From NCBI GenBank assembly GCA_963754845.1, contig CAVWHE010000001.1, forward strand, positions 496,001 to 560,000: DNA of 64,000 nucleotides. The letters run 5' to 3'. A program made the position numbers and the translations under genes. Every line of letters starts with the position of its first letter. Positions within the stretch are counted from its first letter, which is position 1. Origin of the DNA: JAKASV01 sp963754845. Its GTDB lineage: Bacteria > Babelota > Babeliae > Babelales > Vermiphilaceae. The notes under the pieces are model-generated. The model was given only the letters and a program-made list of their open reading frames with translations, ran no database searches and had not been told where the DNA came from. This document shows, piece after piece, positions 10,029 through 18,158 of this stretch.

Positions 10029-10393
10029 AACCGGTACAACCTCACATTATCAATCTAAGCGATTATGGTCAGTTTAGTATAGAGCACATCATGTTCAAGC
10101 GGTAGCCTTGAGAGAAACAAGTTTTTGTTGCTATTGGAAATATTTATAACAAAATTATTTACAAATTGATTTTATTTATGCTAGTTTCACAAGGAGGTGG
10201 ACAGTAGTTAACAACCGCACGTCGGCCCTGCCACCCCCGTTGATGTTTAGCTTCCGGCGTTTTTTGTGGAGGTGCGCCATGGAGGTCCACATGGAGGTCT
10301 CATCGAGGTTTTCCATCGAGTGGGCAACGTGAGAATGTAAGTCTCGTACGTTCGTCGATTTTTCAACTCCTCATAATGTGTGGGAGGTGTGCT
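10029..10393. other. Divergent intergenic region with leader hairpin
   Basis: AT-rich from about 10130 to 10190. A possible plus-strand promoter is TTTACA (10158-10163) with CTAGTT/TAGTTT at 10181-10187 and an upstream TG. Downstream, AAGGAGGTGGACAG (10191-10204) can pair with CTGCCACCCCC (10228-10238), making a hairpin in the leader. Further on, CATGGAGGTC is directly repeated at about 10278 and 10290. No gene supported here; a 29-codon frame from 10243 lacks support. Confidence 0.45.
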
Positions 10394-11983
10394 ATGAATT
10401 TCAACGTAAGATACGGCATCGGGTTGTTGGTACTTTCTATTGTTAGCTTCTCTCTTTACTCCGCCGCTGGACACCATCATTCAAGGTCTCCTGTGCCTCA
10501 AGGGCAAGGACAAAATCTTGCATATGGAAAATTTTATAACAGCACGTTGGCCACGGTAACCAATGTCGATTTCTATGAATATCCGAATGCCGTCAACAAA
10601 GGGGGAAGTAGTGAGCTCAGCCCCTCCGAAGATTGGTGTTACAGTGGAGTACCGATCAACACATCTGTGAAACTCGGGGTGACGTATTCTGTTCAGAGGG
10701 GGGAGAGCAAGGTTTTCTTCCTTCTTGATTTTCCCACAGTCACAATCACTAAAACTCAAGCAGACATCATTCTGGCTGGTAATGAGAATGATGGATTCAA
10801 AATCCAAATCAAAGATAGTTATGGTAATGACCTTGCAAAATTTACCACGAAGCCGTTAGAGTTATCATGGGGAAACTTTTATAACAGCACGGGGGCCACG
10901 GTAACCAATGTCGATTTCTATGAATATCCGAATGCCGTCGACAAAAGTGGGAGTGGCACGCTTAACCCGGGCGACAGTTGGCACTACAGCGGAGTACCGG
11001 TCGGCAAGCCTGGGAAGCTCGGGGTAGTACTTTCTGTTAAGAATGGCAATCAGACCAGCATACGCCAATTTGATTTTAACGATGTCAAAATCCCTGCTGT
11101 TAACGCAGACATCTCAGTGCGTAGCAGCGTTGCAGGTGGCTTCGAAATCGAAATTACAGGAGGTACAGGCAAACCAGTGTCATACCGCGGACAGCTGAAA
11201 TTGTCGCCAGGGCTCTTTTACAACGAAACACAAGGCAAGGTAACGCAGGCTCAGTTTTCGGATAGAAACCAGAGATCGGCTCCTTTTGTCATAAAAGAGC
11301 AAGCCCTTGCAAGTCACGGATATCTGATCCACTCCGGAATCTTGGCTGGGCAAACCATGGTCCTTAACATTCGAGGCAGTAGTGTTGCGGAAAAACCGTA
11401 TGTTGTATGTTTCGATAACCTGAAAATTTCTGATCCTACAGCAGCTAGCTTCGCTCTAGAACAAGATAATACGGGAAATTTCATTCTCAGGGACGAGAAT
11501 CACACAGTCATATCCACAAAGCGACCTGAGGAGTTCATAGTAGTGGTTAAGACCCTTGTCCCATTAGTTGGGTCCCTGGCCGCCAAAGTGAAATCTTACG
11601 CAAAAATCGTAGAGCCAAATCTAGAAATATGGCAAAAGAAGTACTTGACTACAGAAGTTCAATCCCTGATTGAAAAGATTAGTAAGAGAATGAATGAGGG
11701 GCCTTCTCGTGGCTCTCTACATTTTCTCACAGAAGATTTTAATGAACTTTTGGCGCTTCGTGATAGCATAAAAAACTTGGCGGAAGAAAAAAAACTTGAG
11801 TTGCAATATTTAAAACCATCATTTCAAACAATTGAAACTTGTGCAACAACGATTAAGGCAGTCATTGACAACCTTTCGGCTGTCATAAACAATCCACAAG
11901 CCTTAGAGGTTCTCCCGGCTGTCATAAACAATCCACAAGCTTTAGAGGATTTTCTGCGCCAGCTTAAACACCCTCAACATTAA
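10394..11983 (+). CDS. Secreted protein with three internal repeats, unknown function
   Basis: Protein of 529 residues; GGGAGG six bases before ATG 10394 fixes the start. A signal peptide spans about residues 1-25. Three related beta-rich modules follow: the first two share FYNSTxATVTNVDFYEYPNA and end with LGV.xSV (about 45-135 and 155-245), the third is a diverged FYNETQGKVTQAQF at about 277. The C-terminal 130 residues are helical and end in a tandem duplication of AVINNPQALE. Glycine- and asparagine-rich repeat modules suggest an extracellular adhesin-like or beta-sandwich fold, but I recognise no family. Followed by another exported gene on the same strand after 56 nt. Confidence 0.75.
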   Translation: MNFNVRYGIGLLVLSIVSFSLYSAAGHHHSRSPVPQGQGQNLAYGKFYNSTLATVTNVDFYEYPNAVNKGGSSELSPSEDWCYSGVPINTSVKLGVTYSVQRGESKVFFLLDFPTVTITKTQADIILAGNENDGFKIQIKDSYGNDLAKFTTKPLELSWGNFYNSTGATVTNVDFYEYPNAVDKSGSGTLNPGDSWHYSGVPVGKPGKLGVVLSVKNGNQTSIRQFDFNDVKIPAVNADISVRSSVAGGFEIEITGGTGKPVSYRGQLKLSPGLFYNETQGKVTQAQFSDRNQRSAPFVIKEQALASHGYLIHSGILAGQTMVLNIRGSSVAEKPYVVCFDNLKISDPTAASFALEQDNTGNFILRDENHTVISTKRPEEFIVVVKTLVPLVGSLAAKVKSYAKIVEPNLEIWQKKYLTTEVQSLIEKISKRMNEGPSRGSLHFLTEDFNELLALRDSIKNLAEEKKLELQYLKPSFQTIETCATTIKAVIDNLSAVINNPQALEVLPAVINNPQALEDFLRQLKHPQH

Positions 11984-12039
11984 ATTTCCGTTGCGTATAA
12001 GGAGAAGTCTTTCGTTTTTACCAAAAATGGAGGTGTTGT

Positions 12040-12660
12040 ATGAAGAAGTATACGGTTGGTCACTACGTAGCAGTCTCCGTTTGTACAGGTATCTTCGCCA
12101 TTAACGTATGCCACGCCAGCCAAGGAGCCGTCGCCGCCCTTGCACGTGAAAATCCTGAAATCATGGCGACCGTTGAGCGGGGCTTGGAAGTATGGGCTGA
12201 GATGGATGTCATCGCACATGACCTAACAAACATTGGTCTGGGCCTAGCCAGAAATAAGGCTGCGGGTCATCACAATAAATCGCTCTGGACAAACCTTAGC
12301 GATAAAGTTGCAGCGGCGGTTGGTAAGCTGCAAGCACTAGCCAGTTCTGCTCAATCGGGCCCTCTCATTATGAAGCTTCGCTATGAGGCCCTTGCTAAAC
12401 GCGCCCAAAGACTTGGCGCAGCAATCAGCGCCAAGGTGGCGACTGCGTCGCAAGGAGCGGCTACTGAGAACAAGCCGGCGGTTGAGGGAACCGCGGTTGC
12501 CGGACAACAGCAAAGAAGAATTCTGAGGAGGTTTCCTGCGCCTGGGAGTGTTTTTGGTACGGGGGCCGGTCGTTCTCTCGGAGGGCTTCCGCTTCCGACC
12601 ACCAAAGAGCCAGGGAGTACCAGGAGCTCGGTTGGAGGAACCCCTCGGGGGGCCCTGTAA
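12040..12660 (+). CDS. Small secreted protein, unknown function
   Basis: Protein of 206 residues with GGAGG 6 nt before ATG 12040. N-terminal signal peptide (MKKYTVGHYVAVSVCTGIFA..HA). The middle is alanine-rich and predicted helical (AVGKLQALASSAQ...). The last 50 residues are low-complexity Gly/Pro/Arg/Ser, likely disordered. No family recognised. It lies 56 nt after the repeat protein gene and probably shares its transcript; a hairpin follows at 12708. Confidence 0.7.
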   Translation: MKKYTVGHYVAVSVCTGIFAINVCHASQGAVAALARENPEIMATVERGLEVWAEMDVIAHDLTNIGLGLARNKAAGHHNKSLWTNLSDKVAAAVGKLQALASSAQSGPLIMKLRYEALAKRAQRLGAAISAKVATASQGAATENKPAVEGTAVAGQQQRRILRRFPAPGSVFGTGAGRSLGGLPLPTTKEPGSTRSSVGGTPRGAL

Positions 12661-12707
12661 ACAGGAGAGTTTCACTACATTCTCAATCAAGAGCTCGTCC
12701 TCTACAA

Positions 12708-12734
12708 AAGCCGACCCATCGGATGGGTCGGCTT
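12708..12734 (+). terminator. Perfect 13-bp hairpin after the secreted-protein pair
   Basis: AAGCCGACCCATC and GATGGGTCGGCTT pair perfectly around a single G. There is no long T run after it, so it could act as a terminator or as an mRNA 3' stabiliser. Confidence 0.6.
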
Positions 12735-13363
12735 CGTGGTTTCTTTCCATCGCGCATAAACATGCCCTCTGCAGGCGGCGCGAGACAATCACCCCCTGTC
12801 AAAGCAAAATGAAAATGTCCTCTGTCAAAGCAAAATGAAAATGTCCTCTTGCAAAAATTTTTACATAGAGCATATTTTATAATATATATCTTGATAGCAA
12901 AGGATGGACGCAACTGACCAAACTTACAAAAAGGATAGCTTTTTTACTCGCCACCGACTACCAAAGCGGCCCGATGGCTTCGTCGTTATTAGAGTTCTTG
13001 GGTCGATGGTGTAGCGAATTTTGGCGAGACGCTCGTGAGATCATCGCCTGCCGAATGCCACAATGGTCAATCGGTCCAGCTGGCATACCATCAGAAAACG
13101 TCATGAACCCTGCGGGCACGCGGTGGCAAGCGTGAAGTTTGCCGGTGGTCCGTGGTCACAACCGGCCCCCCAAAGGAAGTACGGTTGCTAGCTACGAAAA
13201 AAGCGCGGCTGCATTCGTTTTTACGCAGGCATTAGGACGCCGTGATAGTCCCTGAGGGCAACGGAAAAGCGAAACACCGCGCCCAGCTCCACCAGACTTG
13301 ACAGGAGGGTCCCAGGAAGAGCATCACGCAACCAACAAGACTGTCCTGGCGCCTCGGGTCTGT

Positions 13364-13386
13364 CTGTTGAGTTTTTGATATCGCAG
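13364..13386 (+). repeat. Short repeat resembling an IS end, left of zinc-finger pair
   Basis: CTGTTGAGTTTTTG followed by RWATCGYAG occurs here and again at 16347-16369 in the same orientation. CTGTTGA(G/C)TTTT is close to the terminal repeat of the IS at 18159-19004. The two copies bracket the paralogous zinc-finger genes. Confidence 0.5.
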
Positions 13387-13489
13387 CCTACGTGTCTGCA
13401 CTCAATCAGCGTATGGAGCGCTCCGTCGTCAGGTTCAGAGGCTGCAGGCGCGTATTTTCATGCCAGGTAACGCGCACCGGGTAACAACG

Positions 13490-13518
13490 TTGACAATAGT
13501 TATAACGAAGAATACATT
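13490..13518 (+). promoter_or_regulatory. Promoter of second zinc-finger gene
   Basis: TTGACA (13490-13495), 17-nt spacer, TACATT (13513-13518). The predicted start of transcription is only about 7 nt before ATG 13532, so the mRNA would be nearly leaderless. The same block with two or three changes precedes the paralog at 15257. Confidence 0.55.
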
Positions 13519-13531
13519 TTCGAGAAAAATC

Positions 13532-15127
13532 ATGAAAAATATTATTTTTTTGGTCCTTTTTATAGCAACTTTCCCAGCCATGGCCATGGTGCCAAGCCAG
13601 GACCCCACCGCCCCACCAAGCAATCGCGCTCAAAGCGAAGAGTTCCCCCGATGCCACCTGTGCGGCTACGCAACGACCTCGCAGGCAGCACTCGACGCCC
13701 ACATGGCCGGTCACGCATCGCAGGAGCACATCGAAGGTGAACCTCGCGCTGGTGGTGACGGCCCTTGCCGAGGATCGGACGAAGATAGCGCAACCGAGTC
13801 AGAAGACGATGGTTGCTCTCAAGCTCCCACGCTAGAAATCTCTGGAGGACTTGGCCTCGTAGCACTCGTAGCCCACATTCCTGAGCAGGCACCCGATCGC
13901 ACCGCGTTAGATGAAGCCGATGAGGCCATGCCAAGAGCAACGAGGCTTCGACGCCTCACTGAGCACCGATGCGACACGTGCTCATTCGTCACGATATGGC
14001 GCAGCAACCTCGCAAGGCACAAACAGAACGTTCATTCTGGCAAAGGAGCTTTTCCGTGCGACCAGTGCAAGTGCTCCTTTGACAACAAAGCTACTCTCGC
14101 CTTTCACAAAAAAATGCTTCACGGAACTCCCGCAGCACCGGACGACGGAAGCTCGAAAGCGCCCGCGCTAGAAAAATCTGGAGAAGTTAGCAGCACGGAA
14201 CCAGGAAGGCTCATTCCTCAACCAACAACCATCGCTCCTGAGCCAAGCGAAGCCGATGAGGCCATGCCAAGAGCAACGAAGCTTCGACGCCTTACTGAGC
14301 ACCGATGCGACAAGTGCCCATTCGTCACGGCATGGTGCAGCAACCTTTCAAGGCACAAACAGACCGTTCATTCTGACAAGGGATCTTTTCCATGCGACCA
14401 CTGCAATTGCTCCTTGGGCAGCAAATCTGCCCTTACCTTTCACAAAAAAATGCTTCACAGCACTCCTCCTGCAGGATCGGACGACGAAAGCCCGCAATCA
14501 TCCGCACTAGAAACATCTGAAGAAGTTAGCAGCACGGAACCAGGAAGGCTCATCCCGCAACCAACGACCATCGCTCCTGAGACAAGTGAAGCCGATGAGG
14601 CCATGCCAAGACCCATGAAGCTTCGACGTCTCGCTACGCGGCACAGCGTTCGTCTTGACAAGGAATCTTTTCAGGGCAACTCTCCTTCGGGTAGCCAATC
14701 GGCCCAAGGGGTGATTCCTAGCCCACTGGCAGCAACGGTTGGATGGTTTCGGTGCGACAAGTGCCCGCACATTACCAGCTACAAAGAGCACCTCATGGCC
14801 CACAAGCGTACCGTCCACTCTGGCGAGGGCACCTTCAAGTGCAATCCGTGCAATTCCTCTTTTCACTGTCAAGCGTCCCTCACCCGCCACAGAAAAGAGT
14901 ACCACCGTGACGCTAAAGTACCACCTTCGCTATTTTACTGCGATGAGTGCCCCTATAGTACCAACCACAAATCGCACCTGGCAACCCACAAGCTCAACGT
15001 CCATTCCGGTAAAGGGACCTTCCAGTGCAACGAGTGCACATGTTCTGTCGGAAGTCAGAGGGTCCTCACACGCCACAAAAAAATTTATCACGGGATCACA
15101 GCGTTGCCCAATACCCAACCAAAGTAG
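13532..15127 (+). CDS. Exported C2H2 zinc-finger protein (nine fingers)
   Basis: Protein of 531 residues. ATG 13532 (MKNIIFLVLF) is chosen because the signal peptide starts there and its paralog shares it; upstream in-frame starts would give an odd N-terminal tail. One finger follows the signal peptide (CHLCGYATTSQAALDAHMAGH), then an acidic segment with DEDSATESEDD, then four finger pairs of the form CDKCPFVT..NL.RHK..VHS..G.F.CD.C.CS......L..HKK..H. The linkers between the pairs are also tandemly duplicated (STEPGRLIPQPTTIAPE, EADEAMPR..KLRRL), and one module has lost its fingers. Short basic runs such as KLRRL could serve in nuclear targeting. Role: secreted effector, inferred only. Confidence 0.85.
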   Translation: MKNIIFLVLFIATFPAMAMVPSQDPTAPPSNRAQSEEFPRCHLCGYATTSQAALDAHMAGHASQEHIEGEPRAGGDGPCRGSDEDSATESEDDGCSQAPTLEISGGLGLVALVAHIPEQAPDRTALDEADEAMPRATRLRRLTEHRCDTCSFVTIWRSNLARHKQNVHSGKGAFPCDQCKCSFDNKATLAFHKKMLHGTPAAPDDGSSKAPALEKSGEVSSTEPGRLIPQPTTIAPEPSEADEAMPRATKLRRLTEHRCDKCPFVTAWCSNLSRHKQTVHSDKGSFPCDHCNCSLGSKSALTFHKKMLHSTPPAGSDDESPQSSALETSEEVSSTEPGRLIPQPTTIAPETSEADEAMPRPMKLRRLATRHSVRLDKESFQGNSPSGSQSAQGVIPSPLAATVGWFRCDKCPHITSYKEHLMAHKRTVHSGEGTFKCNPCNSSFHCQASLTRHRKEYHRDAKVPPSLFYCDECPYSTNHKSHLATHKLNVHSGKGTFQCNECTCSVGSQRVLTRHKKIYHGITALPNTQPK

Positions 15128-15214
15128 CTCATCGAGGACATATCGCGTAAACAACAACACTGATCCAAACGTATTAGCCAATGGGCGCGACCACGAGGAG
15201 TGCGCACCATAACG

Positions 15215-15243
15215 TTGACAATAGTTATAATGAAGAATACATT
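15215..15243 (+). promoter_or_regulatory. Promoter of third zinc-finger gene (duplicated)
   Basis: TTGACA (15215-15220), 17-nt spacer, TACATT (15238-15243), nearly identical to the block at 13490. Here the spacer contains TATAAT where the other copy has TATAAC. Confidence 0.55.
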
Positions 15244-15256
15244 TTCTGGAAAAATA

Positions 15257-16312
15257 ATGAAAAATATTATTTTTTTGGTTCTTTTTACAGTAACCGTTTC
15301 CGCCATGGCCATGGGGCCTGGCCAGAACCCCACCGCCCCAGCAAGCAACCACGCTCACTGCCAAGAGGAGTTTCCCCGATGCCACCTGTGCGGCTACGCA
15401 ACGACCTCGCAGACAGCACTCGACGCCCACATGGCCGGTCACGCATCGCAGGAGCACATCGAAGGTGAACCTCGCGCTGGTGGTGACGGCCCTTGCCGAG
15501 GAGCGGACGAAGATAGCGCAACCGAGTCAGAAGACGATGATTGCTCTCAAGCTCCTATAATTGAGAGCTTGGGAAGAATCAGCAGCACCGGGGAGACACC
15601 TTTAATGCTTGAACAAGCACCCGAGCACGCACAACCTAGCGAGGCCGAGCATGCAAGGACCACCGAGCTTCGATGCCTTGCCACCACACAGCCAGCAACG
15701 CTCCCATTATTTGGCTGCGCCAAGTTGTGGTGCCCCTATGTCGCCACACGTGGCAGCAGCCTCACAAGACACAAACATAGCGTTCACGCTGCCACAGGAA
15801 GTTTTCGATGCACTTGGTGTAGTAGTTCTTTTGGCAATCGCTCAGCCCTTACTCTTCACAAGAAGACCTTTCACCTCGCCACCGCTGCTGTACCGCAGTC
15901 ACCAATGTTTCAGTGCGACAAGTGCGCGTTTGAAACGGCATGGAACAACAGTCTTGTAAGACACAAGCAAAACGTCCATTCTAATAGAGCATCTTTTCGG
16001 TGCGATCAGTGCGACTGTTCCTTTAACAGTCAATCGATCTTCACCCTTCACAAGAGGACGATCCACGCTACCATCGCGACGCTGTCTGAGATATGGCGGT
16101 GCAACAGATGTCCCTTTGTTACCAAGTACAAATGGAATCTCGTAACCCACAAACACACCGTTCACCCTGGCCGGAGAATCTTTCAGTGCGATGAGTGCTT
16201 CTGCTCTTTTTGTACTCAAGCAGGCCTCACACGCCACAAAAGTGCTCTCGAATCCCACAACAACCAATCGTCTGGCGCCGGATGCACACGGACAGGCACG
16301 CTCCAGTCATGA
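15257..16312 (+). CDS. Exported C2H2 zinc-finger protein (about seven fingers)
   Basis: Protein of 351 residues, a tandem paralog of the gene ending at 15127. The first ~110 residues (signal peptide, one CHLCGYATTSQTALDAHMAGH finger, EGEPRAGGDGPCRG, DEDSATESEDDDC) are almost identical to the neighbour, while the rest has diverged. Three finger pairs follow from about residue 155; the first finger of the first pair has an irregular CAKLWC spacing, and the last finger (RHKSALESHNN) is also irregular. The near identity of the 5' regions and the divergence of finger residues point to duplication followed by change in binding specificity. Confidence 0.83.
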   Translation: MKNIIFLVLFTVTVSAMAMGPGQNPTAPASNHAHCQEEFPRCHLCGYATTSQTALDAHMAGHASQEHIEGEPRAGGDGPCRGADEDSATESEDDDCSQAPIIESLGRISSTGETPLMLEQAPEHAQPSEAEHARTTELRCLATTQPATLPLFGCAKLWCPYVATRGSSLTRHKHSVHAATGSFRCTWCSSSFGNRSALTLHKKTFHLATAAVPQSPMFQCDKCAFETAWNNSLVRHKQNVHSNRASFRCDQCDCSFNSQSIFTLHKRTIHATIATLSEIWRCNRCPFVTKYKWNLVTHKHTVHPGRRIFQCDECFCSFCTQAGLTRHKSALESHNNQSSGAGCTRTGTLQS

Positions 16313-16346
16313 AGCCAATATGGCCAGTTCGAGCAGAGGATGCCCC

Positions 16347-16369
16347 CTGTTGAGTTTTTGGAATCGTAG
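16347..16369 (+). repeat. Short repeat resembling an IS end, right of zinc-finger pair
   Basis: Second copy of the CTGTTGAGTTTTTG..ATCG.AG repeat found at 13364-13386, same orientation. Confidence 0.5.
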
Positions 16370-16428
16370 ACTTCTTGCCGTAACGTGTTGGCTTCACGAA
16401 GCTATAGACAATGATTTTCGGCTGCTCA

Positions 16429-17862
16429 TCACCCTGCGCCATCGATGACCGGCGAAAGGCGGTACCCGAAGTATTCCGATAGCCGCTTTTCGTCGTCGAT
16501 GACCTGCTTGAAAGGAAAGGCAGCACGTATGCGCTCTGTCGTTTTGACCGTGAGGAACCCCGTCGCCACGCTCAGCCGCAGCGCGTCACGGAGTGCGGCG
16601 AGTGTCCCGACCTGACGTCCGTTGATGTCGGCTATGATAGCGCCGGGCATGAGTGTTCGCGAAAGCTGAGCCAGGGACCCGGGCAAAAGGTGGCTGATGA
16701 CAAGAACCGGCGAGGCCTTGTGTTCGGGCTTTACGTATTCAAGGAGATAGGGAGCTTGTTCAATAAGCAAGCTCACATGATCGTCGGTCAATTCCATAAT
16801 AACCATGCCGGCGATTACTTCATAATCAATCTCTTCGTAGTCGGGATATCGCTGGCGCACAGGCTGCGGATCGGTCAGATCAAAGGTAAATGAAAAATCG
16901 CGAGCCTGCCCGTAGCGATACATCGTCATGGACATAGGCTCGCCGATGGGCGAACGTGCGAGAATATCGTAGAGCGACGCGCGATCGGAAAACCATGGTG
17001 CTGAAACATCCCCAAAGGCATCAACAGCAAGCCCGTTGAATGTGTAGAGCATATCTCCTTCGCTGATACCAGCCGTGCTGGCAAGCGAGTTTGCAATGAC
17101 CGCGCTCACATAAAGGCCGGACGGAACAGGGTTGCCGAGTGCCTGCGCCAATGCCTCGCTACCATAATTAAAAACGAGTCCGAGCGATGCGCGCCTGACA
17201 AGTCCGCCACGGTAGAGATCTGCAAGAACGATTTTGAGCTCATTGATCGGAATTGCGTAGCCAACATTTTGAGCCGAAAGAATCATAGAAACGGCGATAC
17301 CGACGGCCTGCCCGTAGACATCAACAAGCGGCCCTCCGGAATTTCCTGGATTTACAGGAGCTGTTATTTGAATGAACGATCGGCCCGAACCCGAGTCCCA
17401 ACCACTAACGACACCCGTTGAACTTTTAACACGGCACTGACCGAGAGGGTAGCCGAGAACGATGACGGGATTGGTGCGACGGAGAATGTCGGAGTCTCCG
17501 AGCGATACTACGGGAATCCCACCCAGAGCCGATTCAATAAATACCCGGTCCTCGTCCTGGAGAACAAGGAGGGCCAGGTCACGCTCGGGACAGAAACCAA
17601 CGAGGTCAACAAAAAAACTCTTTTGCCCAAAGGCGGGCATCTGAATCCATATGGCTTTTGCCTCATTAACAACGTGCGCGTTGGTCATGATATAACCGCG
17701 CGCGTCAATAAAAAAACCACTCGCACGCTGTTCAAACTGCTGACTCGCCATATACGGTTCAGGCCAGTTGAACGGCATGATCTGGGCAAAAACCTGCACC
17801 ACGGCCTGCTCAACGTCGTCCTGTACCCCTTCACGTTGAATTTGTCCCAGAACGTACGCCAT
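16429..17862 (-). CDS. HtrA/Deg-family serine protease
   Basis: Protein of 477 residues. The trypsin-like domain has the full triad: His in TNAHVV (about 60), Asp in PERDLALL (about 93), Ser in NPGNSGGP (about 171). Two PDZ domains follow (about 220-310 and 375-450). The start at 17862 (MAYVLGQIQ) has AAGGAG 8 nt upstream; the longer frame to 17895 adds only 11 residues. No signal peptide or membrane anchor is visible, unlike periplasmic DegP/DegQ, so its location is uncertain. Such proteases degrade or refold damaged proteins. Confidence 0.88.
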   Translation of the reverse strand: MAYVLGQIQREGVQDDVEQAVVQVFAQIMPFNWPEPYMASQQFEQRASGFFIDARGYIMTNAHVVNEAKAIWIQMPAFGQKSFFVDLVGFCPERDLALLVLQDEDRVFIESALGGIPVVSLGDSDILRRTNPVIVLGYPLGQCRVKSSTGVVSGWDSGSGRSFIQITAPVNPGNSGGPLVDVYGQAVGIAVSMILSAQNVGYAIPINELKIVLADLYRGGLVRRASLGLVFNYGSEALAQALGNPVPSGLYVSAVIANSLASTAGISEGDMLYTFNGLAVDAFGDVSAPWFSDRASLYDILARSPIGEPMSMTMYRYGQARDFSFTFDLTDPQPVRQRYPDYEEIDYEVIAGMVIMELTDDHVSLLIEQAPYLLEYVKPEHKASPVLVISHLLPGSLAQLSRTLMPGAIIADINGRQVGTLAALRDALRLSVATGFLTVKTTERIRAAFPFKQVIDDEKRLSEYFGYRLSPVIDGAG

Positions 17863-17920
17863 CGTCGGCTCTCCTTCAGTCCTTCGAACCCACATCCTTT
17901 CTGCAACACCCCCACCTGCA

Positions 17921-17950
17921 ACGATAGTGACGGCAACAGTGTCATGTCAA
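17921..17950 (-). promoter_or_regulatory. Promoter of the HtrA-like gene
   Basis: On the minus strand TTGACA (17950-17945), 18-nt spacer, TATCGT (17926-17921), about 60 nt before the coding start. Confidence 0.5.
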
Positions 17951-18158
17951 GGATAAAGTTTCCAGGACAGTCGCGGAGGCACGCACGGGCATGATCTGCA
18001 CAACTCATTTTCTCGCAGGAAACTACAGGAACGAGCTCCGAAGGTTATGCACAGGTTCTGCGCACTACTGACACGAAAAACCAACCTCGACGGTCAACCT
18101 CGTCGCGTGAAAATATCTAGCGAACATCGAGATGCGCTATCGCATCATTCGCCACTAG

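Larger units (their letters stand above)
12661..13489. mobile_element. Non-coding region, probably transposon debris
   Basis: No intact gene. A 27-bp tandem direct repeat (ctgtcaaagcaaaatgaaaa + tgtcctct) occurs twice at about 12796-12848; multiple short end repeats of this kind are a feature of IS21-type elements. On the minus strand, 12890-13300 reads as protein-like segments interrupted by stops, as expected for a decayed gene. Base composition (G+C rich, few AT runs) differs from the AT-rich leaders around it. The assignment to IS21 is a guess. Confidence 0.35.

Noticed and set aside
10243..10332. 29-codon ORF in the leader before the repeat protein
   Set aside because: No ribosome-binding site and composed of the local repeat; no support.
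12890..13340. A possible tmRNA or other structured RNA (ends ...gctccacca)
   Set aside because: The tmRNA start GGGGCTGA..., tag region and acceptor pairing are absent.
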